In this document: positions 32,894 through 44,408 of the stretch, piece after piece
Layout: the number at the start of each line of letters is the position of its first letter
How positions within the stretch are numbered: position 1 is the stretch's first letter
Origin: Enterobacter chuandaensis
Lineage (GTDB): Bacteria; Pseudomonadota; Gammaproteobacteria; Enterobacterales; Enterobacteriaceae
Assembly (NCBI RefSeq): GCF_003594915.1
Contig: NZ_QZCS01000006.1
Span: 124,001 to 188,000 of the forward strand
Length of the DNA stretch: 64,000 nucleotides
Direction: 5' to 3'
The notes under the pieces: generated by a model
The model's database searches: none
The model's input: only the letters and a program-made list of their open reading frames with translations
What the model was told of the DNA's origin: nothing
Program-made: the position numbers and the translations under genes

Positions 32894-33661
32894 TTAACGG
32901 CTGACCACTTTTAATAAAATCTCGCCGTACACTGGCATCAGCGGGTGGCGAATCAGCGCGACCAGGGCCACCACGGCCACACCCAGCGTCAGCGGGGCCA
33001 GCCAGATCAGGCGCGCGCGCGGGAGATAGCGCGTCAGGCGATCGACGCTGGCTTTCGCGCTGCGCCACAGGCGCCAGCAGAGCCAGGCCGCCAGCCACAG
33101 CAGTACCGCCGTTCCCAGCAGCAGCCACTTAAACTCACCGCTTTGCATACCGTCAGGGATATCGATCGCCGCCCCCGCCAGGATACCCGGCAGGAAGTAA
33201 AACGGCGGCCAGAAGACGCAGCCGATAATGTTCGGCACTACAAACTTCGCGACGGGCAGATCGAGCATCCCCGCCACCATCGGCACCAGCGGACGCGTTG
33301 GCCCGACAAAGCGGCCGACGAGAATGGTGAACATGCTATGCTGGTGCAGCGCATGCTCGGTTTTATCCAGCAGCGCTTTGTTCTTCTTCATAAACGACCA
33401 GCGGTGCAGCGGCTTCTTAAAGCGCCAGCCCAGCCAGAAGGAGATCCAGTCGCCCAGCAGGCAGCCGATAATCCCGGCCAGCCACGCCTGCCAGAAATTG
33501 ACCTCACCGCTACCGATCAGCGCACCGAGCCCCGCCATCATCACGGTGCCGGGCAGGATCAGCCCAACCAGCGCCAGCGATTCGAGAAACGCCACCAGCG
33601 CCACGGCGATGAGCGAGTACATAACGGACTGGGTAATAAAGTGTTCCAGCAATGCCTGCAT
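32894..33661 (-). CDS. yabI: DedA/VTT-family inner-membrane protein YabI
   Basis: DedA-family proteins are membrane proteins with a VTT (SNARE-associated) domain; several members are implicated in undecaprenyl-phosphate or phospholipid recycling, but YabI itself has no firm function. It has 255 residues (E. coli 254). The characteristic re-entrant segment ESLALVGLILPGTVMM, the GDWISFWLGWRF part and the arginine motif VGRFVGPTRPLVP are present, followed by two C-terminal membrane helices. It is convergent with thiQ. Confidence 0.93.
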   Translation of the reverse strand: MQALLEHFITQSVMYSLIAVALVAFLESLALVGLILPGTVMMAGLGALIGSGEVNFWQAWLAGIIGCLLGDWISFWLGWRFKKPLHRWSFMKKNKALLDKTEHALHQHSMFTILVGRFVGPTRPLVPMVAGMLDLPVAKFVVPNIIGCVFWPPFYFLPGILAGAAIDIPDGMQSGEFKWLLLGTAVLLWLAAWLCWRLWRSAKASVDRLTRYLPRARLIWLAPLTLGVAVVALVALIRHPLMPVYGEILLKVVSR

Positions 33662-33779
33662 AACTATTCCGGTCAGAAAACGAATCGGCGATTCTGCTTA
33701 GCGCCCTGCACCGCGTCAAGGCATCAATTGTCTGAATAGTTTACAGGATGCTCCTGAAGTTCACCTGAATGTTTACCGT

Positions 33780-34625
33780 TTATTCACATCCCGCGCGGAA
33801 TTCGCTCGGGCTGGCGCCAGTGCACTTCTTAAACACGCGAGAAAAATAGAGCTGATCTTCAAAGCCCACGTTGCGTCCGACGGTCGCGATAGGCATCCGG
33901 GTGGTGCTAAGCAGCAGTTTCGCCTGGCTGATGCGCTGATCTTCACGCCAGCTCAGCACGCTGACGCCAAGCTGCTGGCGGAACAGATGTGAGAGCCGCG
34001 ACGGCGACAGGCAGACGTGCTGGGCGACGCTGGCGATATCAAACTGGGTGTCGGCCAGATGGTCGCTGATGTACTGGCAGGCGTCGCGGACGCGGTTGTC
34101 CAGCGGTGGGTTAAGGGATTCGTTGATGGCCTCCATGCGGCGCAGCAGCACCTGCTCGAGCAGGTTAATGGCCAGCAGCTCGGCGTAACGCCCGCCCGCC
34201 TGCCCCGCCTCAATAATCTGCGCGAACAGCTCACGAAACTGCGCCAGATGCGCCTCATCCGGACGGTAAAAACCGGTTTGCGCGAAAATGGCCGGCCACG
34301 ACAGCCACTCCTGCCAGTAGGCGCGCGGACGGAAATAGACCCACTGGTGATACCACTCTTTGGCGTCCGGGTGACGCCCGTAGTGGTGGATTTCCCCTGG
34401 CGGGAACAGCAACATATCGCCGGGGCGGCAGATAAACTGCCGATCGCCGTTTTTGATCACCCCTTCCCCGCGTACGGTCAGGTTGAGAATATATCCTTTC
34501 ATGCCGAGCGGTCGGTCGACGTAAAAATCGAGATATCCCTCGGCCTCGATAGGGGTCAGTCCCGCCACAAGGTGCGCGTTAAACGAGTATCCCGGCAGCA
34601 GGGGATCGTTTTGCGGTTCGGCCAT
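33780..34625 (-). CDS. araC: Arabinose operon regulator AraC
   Basis: Activates araBAD with L-arabinose and represses by DNA looping without it. The frame is open to 34661, but the start at 34625 ([20 protein letters not shown]) gives 281 residues, the Salmonella/Citrobacter length; E. coli has 292 with a longer C-terminal tail. An N-terminal cupin domain binds arabinose ([10 protein letters not shown]); the C-terminal AraC domain has two helix-turn-helix units, the first near [20 protein letters not shown]. It is divergent from araB. Confidence 0.96.
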   Translation of the reverse strand: MAEPQNDPLLPGYSFNAHLVAGLTPIEAEGYLDFYVDRPLGMKGYILNLTVRGEGVIKNGDRQFICRPGDMLLFPPGEIHHYGRHPDAKEWYHQWVYFRPRAYWQEWLSWPAIFAQTGFYRPDEAHLAQFRELFAQIIEAGQAGGRYAELLAINLLEQVLLRRMEAINESLNPPLDNRVRDACQYISDHLADTQFDIASVAQHVCLSPSRLSHLFRQQLGVSVLSWREDQRISQAKLLLSTTRMPIATVGRNVGFEDQLYFSRVFKKCTGASPSEFRAGCE

Positions 34626-34652
34626 AGATTCAGTTCTCCCAAAGGTCCTGAA

Positions 34653-34670
34653 GGAAACCAATTGTCCATA
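34653..34670. promoter_or_regulatory. araO2 operator half-site
   Basis: The segment GGAAACCAATTGTCCATA closely matches E. coli araO2. It lies in the araC leader, and its conserved TCCATA end falls exactly 211 bases before the same end in araI1 (34881), close to the spacing that supports the repression loop in E. coli. Confidence 0.75.
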
Positions 34671-34799
34671 TCACTAAAAGCAGGTTAAAAATGGCCCGCA
34701 AAAAGATCTTAAAAGCATCACGCCTCTTTTACGTCCGCCATGTTTCAGCCTTTCCCCCTGATTTCTCCGCCAGCACGGGCAGATAAGCAGTAACAAAAG

Positions 34800-34838
34800 T
34801 GTCTATAAGTGCGGCAGAAATGTCCACATTGAATATTT
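34800..34838. promoter_or_regulatory. araO1 operator / araC promoter region
   Basis: The bases from TGTCTATAAGTGCGGCAGAA through TGTCCACATTGAATAT correspond to the paired half-sites of E. coli araO1, which control the araC promoter. Assigned by similarity recalled from memory. Confidence 0.6.
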
Positions 34839-34856
34839 GCACGGCGTCACACTTTC
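34835..34856. promoter_or_regulatory. CRP site between araC and araBAD
   Basis: The segment TTTGCACGGCGTCACACTTT carries the CRP-like half-sites TTTGCAC and TCACAC and sits immediately upstream of araI1, as in E. coli. It would activate both araBAD and araC under glucose limitation. Confidence 0.75.
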
Positions 34857-34864
34857 AATCGCAA

Positions 34865-34902
34865 CAGCAATTTAGTCCATAAGATTAGCGGATCCTGCCT
34901 GA
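34865..34902 (+). promoter_or_regulatory. araI1 and araI2 half-sites
   Basis: CAGCAATTTAGTCCATA (34865-34881, I1) and TAGCGGATCCTGCCTGA (34886-34902, I2) are direct repeats with 21-base periodicity, the known AraC arrangement. I2 overlaps the -35 element of the araBAD promoter. Confidence 0.85.
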
Positions 34903-34928
34903 CGATTTTCGCCCCCAGTCTCTAATGT
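34899..34928 (+). promoter_or_regulatory. araBAD promoter
   Basis: A -35 CTGACG (34899-34904), overlapping araI2, and a -10 TAATGT (34923-34928) are spaced by 18 bases, 35 bases before the araB ATG. The -10 differs slightly from E. coli TACTGT. Confidence 0.75.
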
Positions 34929-34962
34929 TCTTCCATACCTGTTTTTTGGATGGAGCAACACC

Positions 34963-36672
34963 ATGGCAATTGCAATTGGCCTCGATTTTGGCAGCGACTC
35001 GGTTCGCGCGCTGGCAGTGGACTGTACGTCCGGCCAGGAGATAGCAACCAGCGTTGAGTTTTATCCGCGCTGGCAAGAGGGGCGCTACTGCGACGCGCCG
35101 AACAACCAGTTCCGTCACCACCCGCGCGACTACATCGAGTCGATGGAAGCGGCGATCAAAACCGTACTGGCCGAACTGACCGACGCCCAGCGGGCCGATG
35201 TCGTGGGCATTGGCGTCGACAGCACCGGCTCAACGCCAGCCCCGGTAGACGCTGAAGGCCGCGTGCTGGCGCTGCGCCCCGAGTTTGCCGACAACCCGAA
35301 CGCCATGTTCGTACTGTGGAAAGACCATACCGCCGTAGAAGAGGCAGAAGCCATTACCCGTTTATGCCACCAGCCGGGTAAAACCGACTACTCGCGCTAC
35401 ATCGGCGGGATCTACTCCAGCGAGTGGTTCTGGGCCAAAATCCTCCACGTTACCCGCGCCGACGCCTCCGTTGCGCAGGCGGCGGCATCGTGGATTGAGC
35501 TGTGCGACTGGGTGCCAGCCCTGCTCTCCGGGACTACCCGTCCGCAGGACATCCGCCGCGGCCGCTGCAGCGCCGGGCACAAATCCCTGTGGCATGAAAG
35601 CTGGGGCGGCCTGCCGCCAGCCGCGTTTTTCGACGAGCTCGACCCGATCATCAACAAGAATCTGACATACCCGCTGTTTACCGACACCTTCACCGCCGAT
35701 ATTCCGGTCGGCACGCTCTGCGAAGAGTGGGCGAAACGCCTCGGCCTGCCGCAAAACGTAACCATCTCCGGCGGCGCGTTTGACTGTCATATGGGCGCCG
35801 TGGGCGCGGGCGCGCAGCCAAACACGCTGGTCAAAGTTATCGGCACCTCAACCTGCGACATCCTGACGGCAGATAAAGCCAGCGTCGGCGACCGCGCGGT
35901 GAAAGGCATCTGCGGCCAGGTTGACGGCAGCGTGGTGCCGGACTTTATCGGCCTTGAAGCCGGTCAGTCCGCGTTTGGCGATATCTACGCCTGGTTTGGC
36001 CGCGTGCTCGGCTGGCCGCTGGACCAGCTGGCGGCGGCGCATCCTGAGCTGAAAACCCAGATTGCCGAGAGCAAAAAGCAGCTTCTGCCGCAGCTCACCG
36101 AAGCCTGGGCAAAAAATCCGTCTCTCGAACACCTGCCGGTGGTGCTGGACTGGTTTAACGGCCGCCGTACGCCGTTTGCCAACCAGCGCCTGAAAGGGGT
36201 GATTACCGATCTCAACCTGGCGACCGACGCCCCGGCGCTGTTCGGCGGTTTGATTGCCGCAACCGCCTTCGGTGCCCGCGCCATTATGGAGTGCTTCACC
36301 GAACAGGGCATCGACGTGAATAACGTGATGGCGCTGGGCGGCATCGCCCGTAAAAACCCGGTGATCATGCAGGCCTGCTGCGACGTGCTGAACCGTCCGC
36401 TGCAGATTGTGGCCTCCGATCAGTGCTGCGCGCTCGGCGCAGCGATTTTCGCCGCCGTGGCCGCAGGCATCCATGCCGACATCCCGACCGCGCAGCAGCA
36501 TATGGCGAGCGCCGTCGAAAACACGCTCCAGCCGCGCGCCCGGCAGGCACAACGCTTCGAACAGCTTTATCAGCGCTACCAGCAGTGGTCAAAAAGCGCC
36601 GAGCTTCACTATCTCCCTGTCGCCGCCCCGGCCAAAAGCACCGCGGACACTACGGCAACCCTGACCCATTAA
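34963..36672 (+). CDS. araB: Ribulokinase
   Basis: FGGY-family kinase phosphorylating L-ribulose to L-ribulose 5-phosphate in arabinose catabolism. It has 569 residues (E. coli 566). The N-terminal phosphate motif [15 protein letters not shown] and the C-terminal FGGY signature region ([20 protein letters not shown]) are clear. The C-terminal tail ([17 protein letters not shown] as a low-complexity end) is slightly longer than in E. coli. araA begins seven bases downstream. Confidence 0.97.
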   Translation: MAIAIGLDFGSDSVRALAVDCTSGQEIATSVEFYPRWQEGRYCDAPNNQFRHHPRDYIESMEAAIKTVLAELTDAQRADVVGIGVDSTGSTPAPVDAEGRVLALRPEFADNPNAMFVLWKDHTAVEEAEAITRLCHQPGKTDYSRYIGGIYSSEWFWAKILHVTRADASVAQAAASWIELCDWVPALLSGTTRPQDIRRGRCSAGHKSLWHESWGGLPPAAFFDELDPIINKNLTYPLFTDTFTADIPVGTLCEEWAKRLGLPQNVTISGGAFDCHMGAVGAGAQPNTLVKVIGTSTCDILTADKASVGDRAVKGICGQVDGSVVPDFIGLEAGQSAFGDIYAWFGRVLGWPLDQLAAAHPELKTQIAESKKQLLPQLTEAWAKNPSLEHLPVVLDWFNGRRTPFANQRLKGVITDLNLATDAPALFGGLIAATAFGARAIMECFTEQGIDVNNVMALGGIARKNPVIMQACCDVLNRPLQIVASDQCCALGAAIFAAVAAGIHADIPTAQQHMASAVENTLQPRARQAQRFEQLYQRYQQWSKSAELHYLPVAAPAKSTADTTATLTH

Positions 36673-36679
36673 GGACACG

Positions 36680-38185
36680 ATGATGACCATTTTTAATAAC
36701 TATGAAGTGTGGTTTGTGATTGGCAGCCAGCATCTGTACGGACCGGAAGCGCTGCAGCAGGTAACGAAACACGCGGAGCACGTGGTTAACGCGCTGAATG
36801 CGGAAGCCAAACTGCCGTGCAAGCTGGTGCTGAAGCCGCTGGGCACCACGCCGGACGAAATCACCAATATCTGCCGTGACGCCAACTATGACGATAAATG
36901 CGCTGGCCTGGTTGTGTGGCTGCACACCTTCTCGCCGGCCAAAATGTGGATCAACGGCCTGTCGATCCTCAACAAACCGCTGCTGCAGTTCCATACCCAG
37001 TTCAACGCCTCCCTGCCGTGGGACAGCATCGATATGGACTTCATGAACCTGAACCAGACCGCACACGGCGGCCGCGAGTTCGGCTTCATCGGCGCGCGCA
37101 TGCGCCAGCAGCACGCGGTAGTCACCGGCCACTGGCAGGACGGCAAGGCGCAACAACGTATCGGCTCCTGGATGCGTCAGGCGGTCTCTAAGCAGGATAC
37201 CCGTCACCTGAAAGTGGTGCGTTTCGGCGACAACATGCGTGAAGTGGCGGTCACCGACGGCGACAAAGTGGCCGCGCAGATCAAGTTCGGCTTCTCCGTG
37301 AATACCTGGGCGGTGGGCGACCTGGTGCAGGTGGTGAATGAAATCAGCGATGGCGACGTGAGCGCGCTGGTGGACGAGTACGAAAGCAGCTACCGCCTGA
37401 CGCCTGCGGCACAAATCAACGGCGACAAGCGCCAGAACGTGCTGGATGCGGCACGCATCGAGCTGGGCATGAAACGCTTCCTGGAACAGGGCGGTTTCCA
37501 TGCCTTTACCACCACTTTTGAAGACCTCCACGGCCTGAAACAGCTGCCGGGTCTGGCGGTACAACGTCTGATGCAGCAGGGCTATGGCTTTGCGGGCGAA
37601 GGCGACTGGAAAACTGCCGCTCTGCTTCGCATCATGAAGGTGATGTCGACCGGTCTGCAGGGCGGCACCTCCTTTATGGAGGACTATACGTACCACTTCG
37701 AGAACGGCAACGACCTGGTGCTTGGCTCGCACATGCTGGAAGTGTGTCCGACGATCGCCGTCGAAGAGAAACCGATCCTCGACGTGCAGTATCTCGGCAT
37801 CGGCGGTAAAGCGGATCCGGCGCGTCTGATCTTCAACACCCGTACTGGCCCGGCCATCAACGCCAGCCTGATCGACCTCGGCGATCGTTTCCGCCTGCTG
37901 GTGAACTGCGTCGATGCGGTTGAAACCCCGCATTCTCTGCCGAAACTGCCGGTCGCCAACGCCCTGTGGAAGGCTCAACCGGACCTGCCAACCGCGTCAG
38001 AGGCGTGGATCCTGGCGGGTGGTGCGCACCATACCGTCTTCAGCCACGCGCTGGACCTCAACGACATGCGTCAGTTCGCCGAGCTGCACGATATCGAACT
38101 GACCGTGATTGATAACGACACCCGCCTGCCAGCCTTCAAAGACGCGCTGCGCTGGAACGAAGTCTATTACGGTTCAAAACGCTAA
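36680..38185 (+). CDS. araA: L-arabinose isomerase
   Basis: Manganese-dependent isomerase converting L-arabinose to L-ribulose. It has 501 residues, one more than E. coli, because the gene begins with two tandem ATG codons ([11 protein letters not shown]). The first ATG has the better spacing from AAGGA, so I start there; the second (36683) would give the usual 500. The active-site segments [29 protein letters not shown] and [10 protein letters not shown] are intact. Confidence 0.97.
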   Translation: MMTIFNNYEVWFVIGSQHLYGPEALQQVTKHAEHVVNALNAEAKLPCKLVLKPLGTTPDEITNICRDANYDDKCAGLVVWLHTFSPAKMWINGLSILNKPLLQFHTQFNASLPWDSIDMDFMNLNQTAHGGREFGFIGARMRQQHAVVTGHWQDGKAQQRIGSWMRQAVSKQDTRHLKVVRFGDNMREVAVTDGDKVAAQIKFGFSVNTWAVGDLVQVVNEISDGDVSALVDEYESSYRLTPAAQINGDKRQNVLDAARIELGMKRFLEQGGFHAFTTTFEDLHGLKQLPGLAVQRLMQQGYGFAGEGDWKTAALLRIMKVMSTGLQGGTSFMEDYTYHFENGNDLVLGSHMLEVCPTIAVEEKPILDVQYLGIGGKADPARLIFNTRTGPAINASLIDLGDRFRLLVNCVDAVETPHSLPKLPVANALWKAQPDLPTASEAWILAGGAHHTVFSHALDLNDMRQFAELHDIELTVIDNDTRLPAFKDALRWNEVYYGSKR

Positions 38186-38193
38186 GTACGGAA

Positions 38194-38221
38194 TGCCCGG
38201 TGACGCGACGCTCACCGGGCA
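38194..38221. repeat. REP-like palindrome between araA and araD
   Basis: A perfect ten-base stem TGCCCGGTGA/TCACCGGGCA with an eight-base loop fills the araA-araD spacer. Its form resembles enterobacterial REP elements, which also occur between these genes in E. coli. It may lower araD expression or protect upstream mRNA. Confidence 0.65.
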
Positions 38222-38232
38222 GGGAGACAACG

Positions 38233-38928
38233 ATGTTAGAAGATCTCAAACGTCAGGTACTCGAAGCCAACCTGGCGCTGCCAAAACATAACCTGGTGAC
38301 CCTCACCTGGGGGAACGTCAGCGCCGTTGACCGGGAAAAAGGCGTGTTCGTGATCAAGCCTTCCGGCGTGGATTACACGGTGATGACCGCAGAAGATATG
38401 GTGGTGGTCAGTATCGAAACGGGTAAAGTGGTGGAAGGCAACAAAAAGCCCTCCTCCGACACGCCCACCCACCGTCTGTTGTACCAGGCATTCCCGACTA
38501 TCGGCGGGATTGTGCATACCCATTCGCGTCACGCGACCATCTGGGCGCAGGCGGGTCAGTCCATCCCGGCCACCGGCACCACGCACGCGGACTATTTTTA
38601 CGGCACCATTCCCTGCACGCGCCTGATGACCGATGCAGAGATCAACGGTGAGTACGAGTGGGAAACGGGTAACGTGATTGTCGAAACCTTCGAGAAACAG
38701 GGAATCGACGCGGCGCAGATGCCCGGCGTGCTGGTGCACTCCCACGGCCCGTTTGCCTGGGGTAAAAACGCGGAAGACGCGGTGCATAACGCCATAGTCC
38801 TCGAAGAGGTGGCCTATATGGGGATCTTCTGTCGCCAGCTCGCGCCGCAGCTGCCGGATATGCAGCAAACCCTGCTGGATAAGCATTATCTTCGCAAGCA
38901 CGGCGCGAAGGCCTATTACGGACAGTAA
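38233..38928 (+). CDS. araD: L-ribulose-5-phosphate 4-epimerase
   Basis: Class II aldolase-family enzyme that makes D-xylulose 5-phosphate, the entry to the pentose phosphate pathway. The frame extends upstream through the palindrome, but the ATG at 38233, after GGGAG, gives the standard 231 residues. Zinc ligands appear in [14 protein letters not shown] and [12 protein letters not shown], and the phosphate-binding [10 protein letters not shown] is present. Confidence 0.97.
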   Translation: MLEDLKRQVLEANLALPKHNLVTLTWGNVSAVDREKGVFVIKPSGVDYTVMTAEDMVVVSIETGKVVEGNKKPSSDTPTHRLLYQAFPTIGGIVHTHSRHATIWAQAGQSIPATGTTHADYFYGTIPCTRLMTDAEINGEYEWETGNVIVETFEKQGIDAAQMPGVLVHSHGPFAWGKNAEDAVHNAIVLEEVAYMGIFCRQLAPQLPDMQQTLLDKHYLRKHGAKAYYGQ

Positions 38929-38929
38929 A

Positions 38930-38945
38930 CTGTATATATACCCAG
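38930..38945 (+). promoter_or_regulatory. LexA (SOS) box of polB
   Basis: CTGTATATATACCCAG matches the consensus CTGTATATATATACAG fully in the left half, with a weak right half (CCAG instead of ACAG). It lies 58 bases before polB, which is the SOS gene dinA in E. coli. A weaker or faster-released site than consensus is plausible. Confidence 0.7.
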
Positions 38946-38958
38946 CATAAAATATTCA

Positions 38959-38989
38959 ACCAGGCTATAATCAGGCCTGGTTTTGTTTT
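38959..38989 (+). terminator. araBAD terminator
   Basis: CCAGGC (38960-38965 region) pairs with GCCTGG (38975-38980), followed by TTTTGTTTT. It separates araBAD from polB, lying just ahead of the polB start. Confidence 0.8.
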
Positions 38990-39002
38990 ATGGGATAACG
39001 GC

Positions 39003-41360
39003 GTGGCGCAGGCGCAAGAAGGTTTTTTACTGACCCGACACTGGCGGGATACGCCTCAGGGCACTGAGGTTGAATTCTGGCTGGCTACGGACAACGGCCC
39101 GCTGCAGGTCACGTTGCCGCCACAGGAATCCGTGGCCTTTATTCCTGAAGCCCACGTCGAAAAAGTGAAACAGCTGCTGCGCGGCGAAAACGGCTGGCGC
39201 ATCACGCCGCTTGAATTGAAAGATTTCCACCGCCAGCTGGTTTACGGCCTCTACTGTCGCGCCCATCGACAGCTGATGCGCTATGAAAAACTGCTCCGCG
39301 AAGCGGGCGTGACGCTCTACGAAGCGGATATCCGCCCGCCGGAACGTTTTCTGATGGAGCGGTTCATCACCGCCCCCGTCTGGGTCGACGGCACCGCGCA
39401 CAACGGCAGCCTCGTTAACGCGCGTCTGAAACCTAACCCGCACTATCGCCCGCCGCTGAAGTGGGTCTCGCTGGATATCGAGACCACCCGCCACGGTGAA
39501 CTGTACTGTATTGGTCTGGAAGGCTGCGGACAGCGGGTTGTCTATATGCTCGGGCCGCCGAACGGCGATGCGTCCGCGCTCGATTTTCAGCTTGAGTACG
39601 TCAACAGCCGCCCGCAGCTGCTGGAGAAGCTTAACCAGTGGTTTGCCGAGCACGATCCGGACGTGCTGATCGGCTGGAACGTGGTGCAGTTTGACCTGCG
39701 CGTCCTGCAAAAACACGCCGAGCGGTATCGCATCCCGCTGATGCTCGGGCGCGGAAATACGGAGCTGGAGTGGCGCGAGCACGGCTTTAAGAACGGCGTG
39801 TTCTTTGCGCAGGCCAACGGCCGCCTGGTTATCGACGGCATCGAGGCGCTTAAGTCCGCCTTCTGGAATTTCTCCTCTTTCTCTCTCGAAGCGGTGGCGC
39901 AGGAGCTGCTGGGTGAAGGTAAATCCATCGACAATCCGTGGGACCGCATGGACGAGATCGACCGGCGCTTTAACGAAGACAAACCGGCGCTCGCCACCTA
40001 TAACCTGAAAGACTGCGAGCTGGTGACGCAGATTTTCCACAAAACCGAGATCATGCCGTTCCTGCTGGAGCGGGCGACGGTGAACGGTCTTGCGGTCGAC
40101 AGGCACGGCGGATCGGTTGCTGCGTTTAGCCACCTTTATTTTCCACGGATGCACCGTGCGGGATATGTCGCCCCTAATCTCGGCGACGTACCGCCCCAGG
40201 CCAGCCCCGGCGGCTACGTGATGGACTCCCGTCCAGGACTGTATGATTCGGTTCTGGTGCTGGACTACAAAAGCCTCTACCCGTCAATTATCCGCACCTT
40301 CCTGATTGACCCGGTGGGGCTGGTTGAGGGCATGGCGCAGCCGGATGCTGAACACAGCACGGAAGGTTTTCTCGGGGCCCGCTTCTCACGGGAAAAACAC
40401 TGCCTGCCTGAAATTGTGGGAAACATCTGGCACGGCCGCGACGAGGCGAAACGCTACGGTAATAAGCCGCTATCACAGGCGTTGAAAATCATCATGAACG
40501 CCTTTTACGGCGTGTTGGGCACCAGCGCCTGCCGCTTCTTTGATCCCCGTCTGGCGTCGTCCATCACCATGCGCGGGCATGAGATTATGCGCCAGACTAA
40601 AGCGCTGATTGAATCCCGGGGCTATGACGTTATTTACGGCGACACGGACTCCACCTTTGTATGGCTGAAAGGCGCACACTCGGAAGACGATGCCTCGCGA
40701 ATCGGCAAAGATCTGGTGGCCTTCGTAAATGAATGGTGGCAAAAGCATTTGCAAAAAGAGCGGTTAAGCAGCGCGCTGGAGCTGGAATTTGAAACGCATT
40801 TCGCCCGCTTTTTAATGCCCACCATCCGCGGAACCGACCAGGGCAGCAAGAAGCGCTACGCCGGTTTGATTCAGGAAGCCGACACGCAGCGGATGGTCTT
40901 TAAAGGGCTGGAAACAGTGCGCACCGACTGGACCCCGCTGGCCCAGCAGTTCCAGAAGACGCTCTATCTGCGGATATTTCGCAACGAGCCCTATCAGGAC
41001 TACATCCGCGAAACCATCGCCAGCCTGATGGCCGGCGAGCTGGATGACCAGCTGGTCTATCGCAAACGCCTGCGTCGCCCGCTGGCGGAGTACCAGCGCA
41101 ACGTCCCGCCCCACGTGCGCGCCGCGCGTCTGGCGGACGAAGAGAACGTGCGCCGGGGACGCGCGCCGCAGTATCAGAACCGTGGCAGCATCAAATACGT
41201 CTGGACTACCAGCGGCCCGGAGCCGGTTGATTATCAGCAATCGCCGCTCGATTACGATCACTACCTGACGCGCCAGCTTCAGCCAGTCGCGGAGGGAATT
41301 TTGCCCTTCATCGACGATGATTTTGCTACACTAGTGACAGGGCAACTTGGCCTATTTTGA
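39003..41360 (+). CDS. polB: DNA polymerase II
   Basis: SOS-inducible family B DNA polymerase used in replication restart and lesion bypass. It has 785 residues (E. coli 783) and begins with GTG ([20 protein letters not shown]). The 3'-5' exonuclease domain carries SLDIETT (Asp158, Glu160) and YNLKDCELV; the polymerase domain has [23 protein letters not shown] and YGDTDSTF. The C-terminal GQLGLF matches the beta-clamp binding motif. It sits behind a LexA box. Confidence 0.97.
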   Translation: MAQAQEGFLLTRHWRDTPQGTEVEFWLATDNGPLQVTLPPQESVAFIPEAHVEKVKQLLRGENGWRITPLELKDFHRQLVYGLYCRAHRQLMRYEKLLREAGVTLYEADIRPPERFLMERFITAPVWVDGTAHNGSLVNARLKPNPHYRPPLKWVSLDIETTRHGELYCIGLEGCGQRVVYMLGPPNGDASALDFQLEYVNSRPQLLEKLNQWFAEHDPDVLIGWNVVQFDLRVLQKHAERYRIPLMLGRGNTELEWREHGFKNGVFFAQANGRLVIDGIEALKSAFWNFSSFSLEAVAQELLGEGKSIDNPWDRMDEIDRRFNEDKPALATYNLKDCELVTQIFHKTEIMPFLLERATVNGLAVDRHGGSVAAFSHLYFPRMHRAGYVAPNLGDVPPQASPGGYVMDSRPGLYDSVLVLDYKSLYPSIIRTFLIDPVGLVEGMAQPDAEHSTEGFLGARFSREKHCLPEIVGNIWHGRDEAKRYGNKPLSQALKIIMNAFYGVLGTSACRFFDPRLASSITMRGHEIMRQTKALIESRGYDVIYGDTDSTFVWLKGAHSEDDASRIGKDLVAFVNEWWQKHLQKERLSSALELEFETHFARFLMPTIRGTDQGSKKRYAGLIQEADTQRMVFKGLETVRTDWTPLAQQFQKTLYLRIFRNEPYQDYIRETIASLMAGELDDQLVYRKRLRRPLAEYQRNVPPHVRAARLADEENVRRGRAPQYQNRGSIKYVWTTSGPEPVDYQQSPLDYDHYLTRQLQPVAEGILPFIDDDFATLVTGQLGLF

Positions 41361-41489
41361 CGCGTGACGAAATGGCTGCCATCCAGTACCATAGCGCCCT
41401 TTCCATTCCCGGACCCATTTTTCGATGACCGTCTTTTTTTGACGGGGGTCGAACTATTGCCTGCAATTAAAGATTAGAGCCGAACAACT

Positions 41490-44396
41490 ATGCCTTTTAC
41501 ACTTGGTCAACGCTGGATCAGCGATACAGAAAGCGAACTTGGATTAGGAACCGTCGTTGCCGTCGATGCGCGCATGGTTACCCTCCTCTTCCCTGCCACC
41601 GGTGAAAACCGCCTGTACGCTCGCAATGACTCCCCTGTGACCCGCGTGATGTTCAATCCGGGTGACACCGTGACCAGCCACGACGGCTGGCAGCTCAAGA
41701 TTGAAGACGTAAAAGAAGAAAATGGACTGCTCGCCTACATTGGTACTCGCCTTGATACGGATGAAGCCAATGTTATCCTGCGTGAAGTGCTGCTCGACAG
41801 CAAACTGGTGTTCAGCAAGCCGCAGGACCGCCTGTTTGCCGGGCAAATCGACCGTATGGATCGTTTCTCCCTGCGCTACCGCGCGCGCAAGTTCCAGAGC
41901 GAACAGTACCGCATGCCGTGGAGCGGACTGCGCGGCCAGCGCACCAGCCTGATCCCCCACCAGTTGAATATCGCTCATGACGTGGGCCGTCGCCACGCAC
42001 CTCGCGTGCTGCTGGCAGATGAAGTGGGCCTGGGGAAAACCATCGAAGCGGGTATGATCCTGCACCAGCAGCTGCTTTCCGGCGCTGCCGAGCGCGTGCT
42101 GATTGTCGTGCCTGAAACCCTGCAGCACCAGTGGCTGGTTGAGATGCTGCGCCGCTTTAACCTGCGCTTCTCCCTGTTCGACGACGAGCGCTATGCCGAA
42201 GCGCAGCACGACGCGGATAACCCGTTTGAAACCGAACAGCTGGTGATCTGCTCGCTGGACTTCGTGCGCCGCAGCAAGCAGCGTCTTGAGCACCTGTGCG
42301 ATGCCGAATGGGATCTGATGGTTGTCGACGAAGCGCACCACCTGGTGTGGAGTGAAGATGCCCCAAGCCGTGAATATATGGCGATTGAACAGCTTGCCGA
42401 GCGCGTACCTGGCGTCCTGCTGCTGACCGCAACGCCGGAGCAGCTCGGTCTGGAAAGTCACTTCGCCCGTCTGCGCCTGCTCGATCCAAACCGCTTCCAC
42501 GACTTCGCGCAGTTCGTGGAAGAGCAGAATAACTACCGCCCGGTTGCGGATGCCGTCGCGCTGCTGCTGGCGGGTAAACGTCTCTCAAACGACGAACTCA
42601 ACACCCTGAGCGATCTGATTGGCGAACAGGATATCGAGCCGCTTTTGCAAGCTGCGAACAGCGACAGCGACAATGCGGAATCCGCGCGTAAAGAGCTGAT
42701 CGACATGCTGATGGACCGTCACGGTACCAGCCGCGTGCTGTTCCGTAACACCCGTAACGGCGTGAAAGGGTTCCCGAAACGCGAGCTGCACACTATCAAG
42801 CTCCCGCTGCCGACGCAGTATCAGACGGCGATTAAAGTCTCCGGCATTATGGGCGCGCGCAAAACTCAGGAAGAGCGCGCGCGTGACATGCTCTACCCGG
42901 AACAGATTTATCAGGAGTTTGAAGGCGATACCGGCACATGGTGGAACTTCGACCCGCGCGTGGAGTGGCTGATGGGCTACCTGACCGCGCACCGCTCCCA
43001 GAAAGTGCTGGTGATCTGCGCCAAAGCCGCCACCGCGCTGCAGCTGGAGCAGGTTCTGCGCGAACGCGAAGGCATTCGTGCCGCCGTGTTCCACGAAGGC
43101 ATGTCTATCGTCGAGCGCGACCGCGCGGCGGCGTGGTTCGGTGAAGAGGACAGCGGCGCGCAGGTGATGCTGTGTTCCGAAATCGGTTCTGAAGGGCGCA
43201 ACTTCCAGTTCGCCAGCAATCTGGTGATGTTCGATCTGCCGTTCAACCCGGATCTGCTGGAGCAGCGTATCGGCCGTCTGGATCGTATCGGCCAGGCGCA
43301 TGATATTCAGATCCACGTGCCGTACCTGGAAAAAACTGCCCAGTCCGTACTGGTGCGCTGGTTCCACGAAGGTCTGGATGCGTTTGAGCATACCTGCCCG
43401 ACGGGTCGCACCATTTATGACCAGGTACATGGCGATCTGATCGGTTATCTGGCCGCGCCGGAAAATACCGACGGTTTTGACGATCTGATTAAATCCTGTC
43501 GCGAGAAACATGAAGCGCTGAAGGCGCAGCTTGAACAGGGTCGCGATCGCCTGCTGGAGATCCACTCCAACGGCGGTGAAAAAGCGCAGGCGCTTGCCGA
43601 GAGCATTGAAGAACAAGATGACGACACCAGTCTGATCAGCTTCTCCATGAACCTGTTCGACATTGTCGGGATTAACCAGGACGATCGTGGCGAGAACCTG
43701 ATCGTATTAACCCCGTCAGACCACATGCTGGTTCCGGATTTCCCGGGCCTGCCGGAAGATGGCTGCACCATCACCTTCGAGCGTGATGTGGCGCTGTCCC
43801 GCGAAGATGCCCAGTTCATCACCTGGGAACACCCGCTGATCCGTAACGGGCTGGACCTGATCCTCTCCGGCGATACCGGCAGCAGCACCATCTCCCTGTT
43901 GAAAAACAAAGCGTTGCCGGTGGGTACGCTGCTGCTGGAGCTGATCTACGTTGTGGAAGCGCAGGCGCCGAAACAGCTTCAGCTCAACCGTTTCCTGCCG
44001 CCAACGCCGGTGCGTTTGCTGCTGGATAAAAACGGTACGAACCTGGCCGGACAGGTGGAGTTCGAAAGCTTCAACCGTCAGCTGAGTGCGGTGAACCGTC
44101 ATACCGGCAGCAAGCTGGTGAACGCGGTGCAGCAGGACGTGCACGCGATTCTCCAGCTGGGTGAAACCCAGGCCGAGAAAGCGGCCAGAGTGCTGATCGA
44201 CGCGGCGCGCAGTGAGGCCGACGAGAAATTGTCTGCGGAGCTGTCACGTCTGGAAGCGTTAAAAGCGGTCAACCCGAACATTCGCGACGACGAACTGGCA
44301 GCGATTGAAAGCAACCGTCAGCAGGTGCTGGAAAGCCTGAATCAGGCAGGCTGGCGTCTGGATGCCCTGCGTCTTATCGTTGTGACGCATCAGTAA
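41490..44396 (+). CDS. rapA: RNA polymerase recycling ATPase RapA
   Basis: SWI2/SNF2-family ATPase (HepA) that binds RNA polymerase and promotes its recycling after transcription. It has 968 residues as in E. coli: N-terminal Tudor-like domains, helicase motif [14 protein letters not shown], motif II DEAH, then motifs V/VI in the second RecA fold (EGRNFQFA and [11 protein letters not shown]), followed by spacer and C-terminal domains. It is followed by rluA after 12 bases. Confidence 0.97.
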   Translation: MPFTLGQRWISDTESELGLGTVVAVDARMVTLLFPATGENRLYARNDSPVTRVMFNPGDTVTSHDGWQLKIEDVKEENGLLAYIGTRLDTDEANVILREVLLDSKLVFSKPQDRLFAGQIDRMDRFSLRYRARKFQSEQYRMPWSGLRGQRTSLIPHQLNIAHDVGRRHAPRVLLADEVGLGKTIEAGMILHQQLLSGAAERVLIVVPETLQHQWLVEMLRRFNLRFSLFDDERYAEAQHDADNPFETEQLVICSLDFVRRSKQRLEHLCDAEWDLMVVDEAHHLVWSEDAPSREYMAIEQLAERVPGVLLLTATPEQLGLESHFARLRLLDPNRFHDFAQFVEEQNNYRPVADAVALLLAGKRLSNDELNTLSDLIGEQDIEPLLQAANSDSDNAESARKELIDMLMDRHGTSRVLFRNTRNGVKGFPKRELHTIKLPLPTQYQTAIKVSGIMGARKTQEERARDMLYPEQIYQEFEGDTGTWWNFDPRVEWLMGYLTAHRSQKVLVICAKAATALQLEQVLREREGIRAAVFHEGMSIVERDRAAAWFGEEDSGAQVMLCSEIGSEGRNFQFASNLVMFDLPFNPDLLEQRIGRLDRIGQAHDIQIHVPYLEKTAQSVLVRWFHEGLDAFEHTCPTGRTIYDQVHGDLIGYLAAPENTDGFDDLIKSCREKHEALKAQLEQGRDRLLEIHSNGGEKAQALAESIEEQDDDTSLISFSMNLFDIVGINQDDRGENLIVLTPSDHMLVPDFPGLPEDGCTITFERDVALSREDAQFITWEHPLIRNGLDLILSGDTGSSTISLLKNKALPVGTLLLELIYVVEAQAPKQLQLNRFLPPTPVRLLLDKNGTNLAGQVEFESFNRQLSAVNRHTGSKLVNAVQQDVHAILQLGETQAEKAARVLIDAARSEADEKLSAELSRLEALKAVNPNIRDDELAAIESNRQQVLESLNQAGWRLDALRLIVVTHQ

Positions 44397-44408
44397 ACGG
44401 AGCGCAAG

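Noticed and set aside
36650-37978. A 442-codon open frame antisense to araA
   Set aside because: A shadow of araA codon bias; no domain, and it would run through the araB-araA junction.
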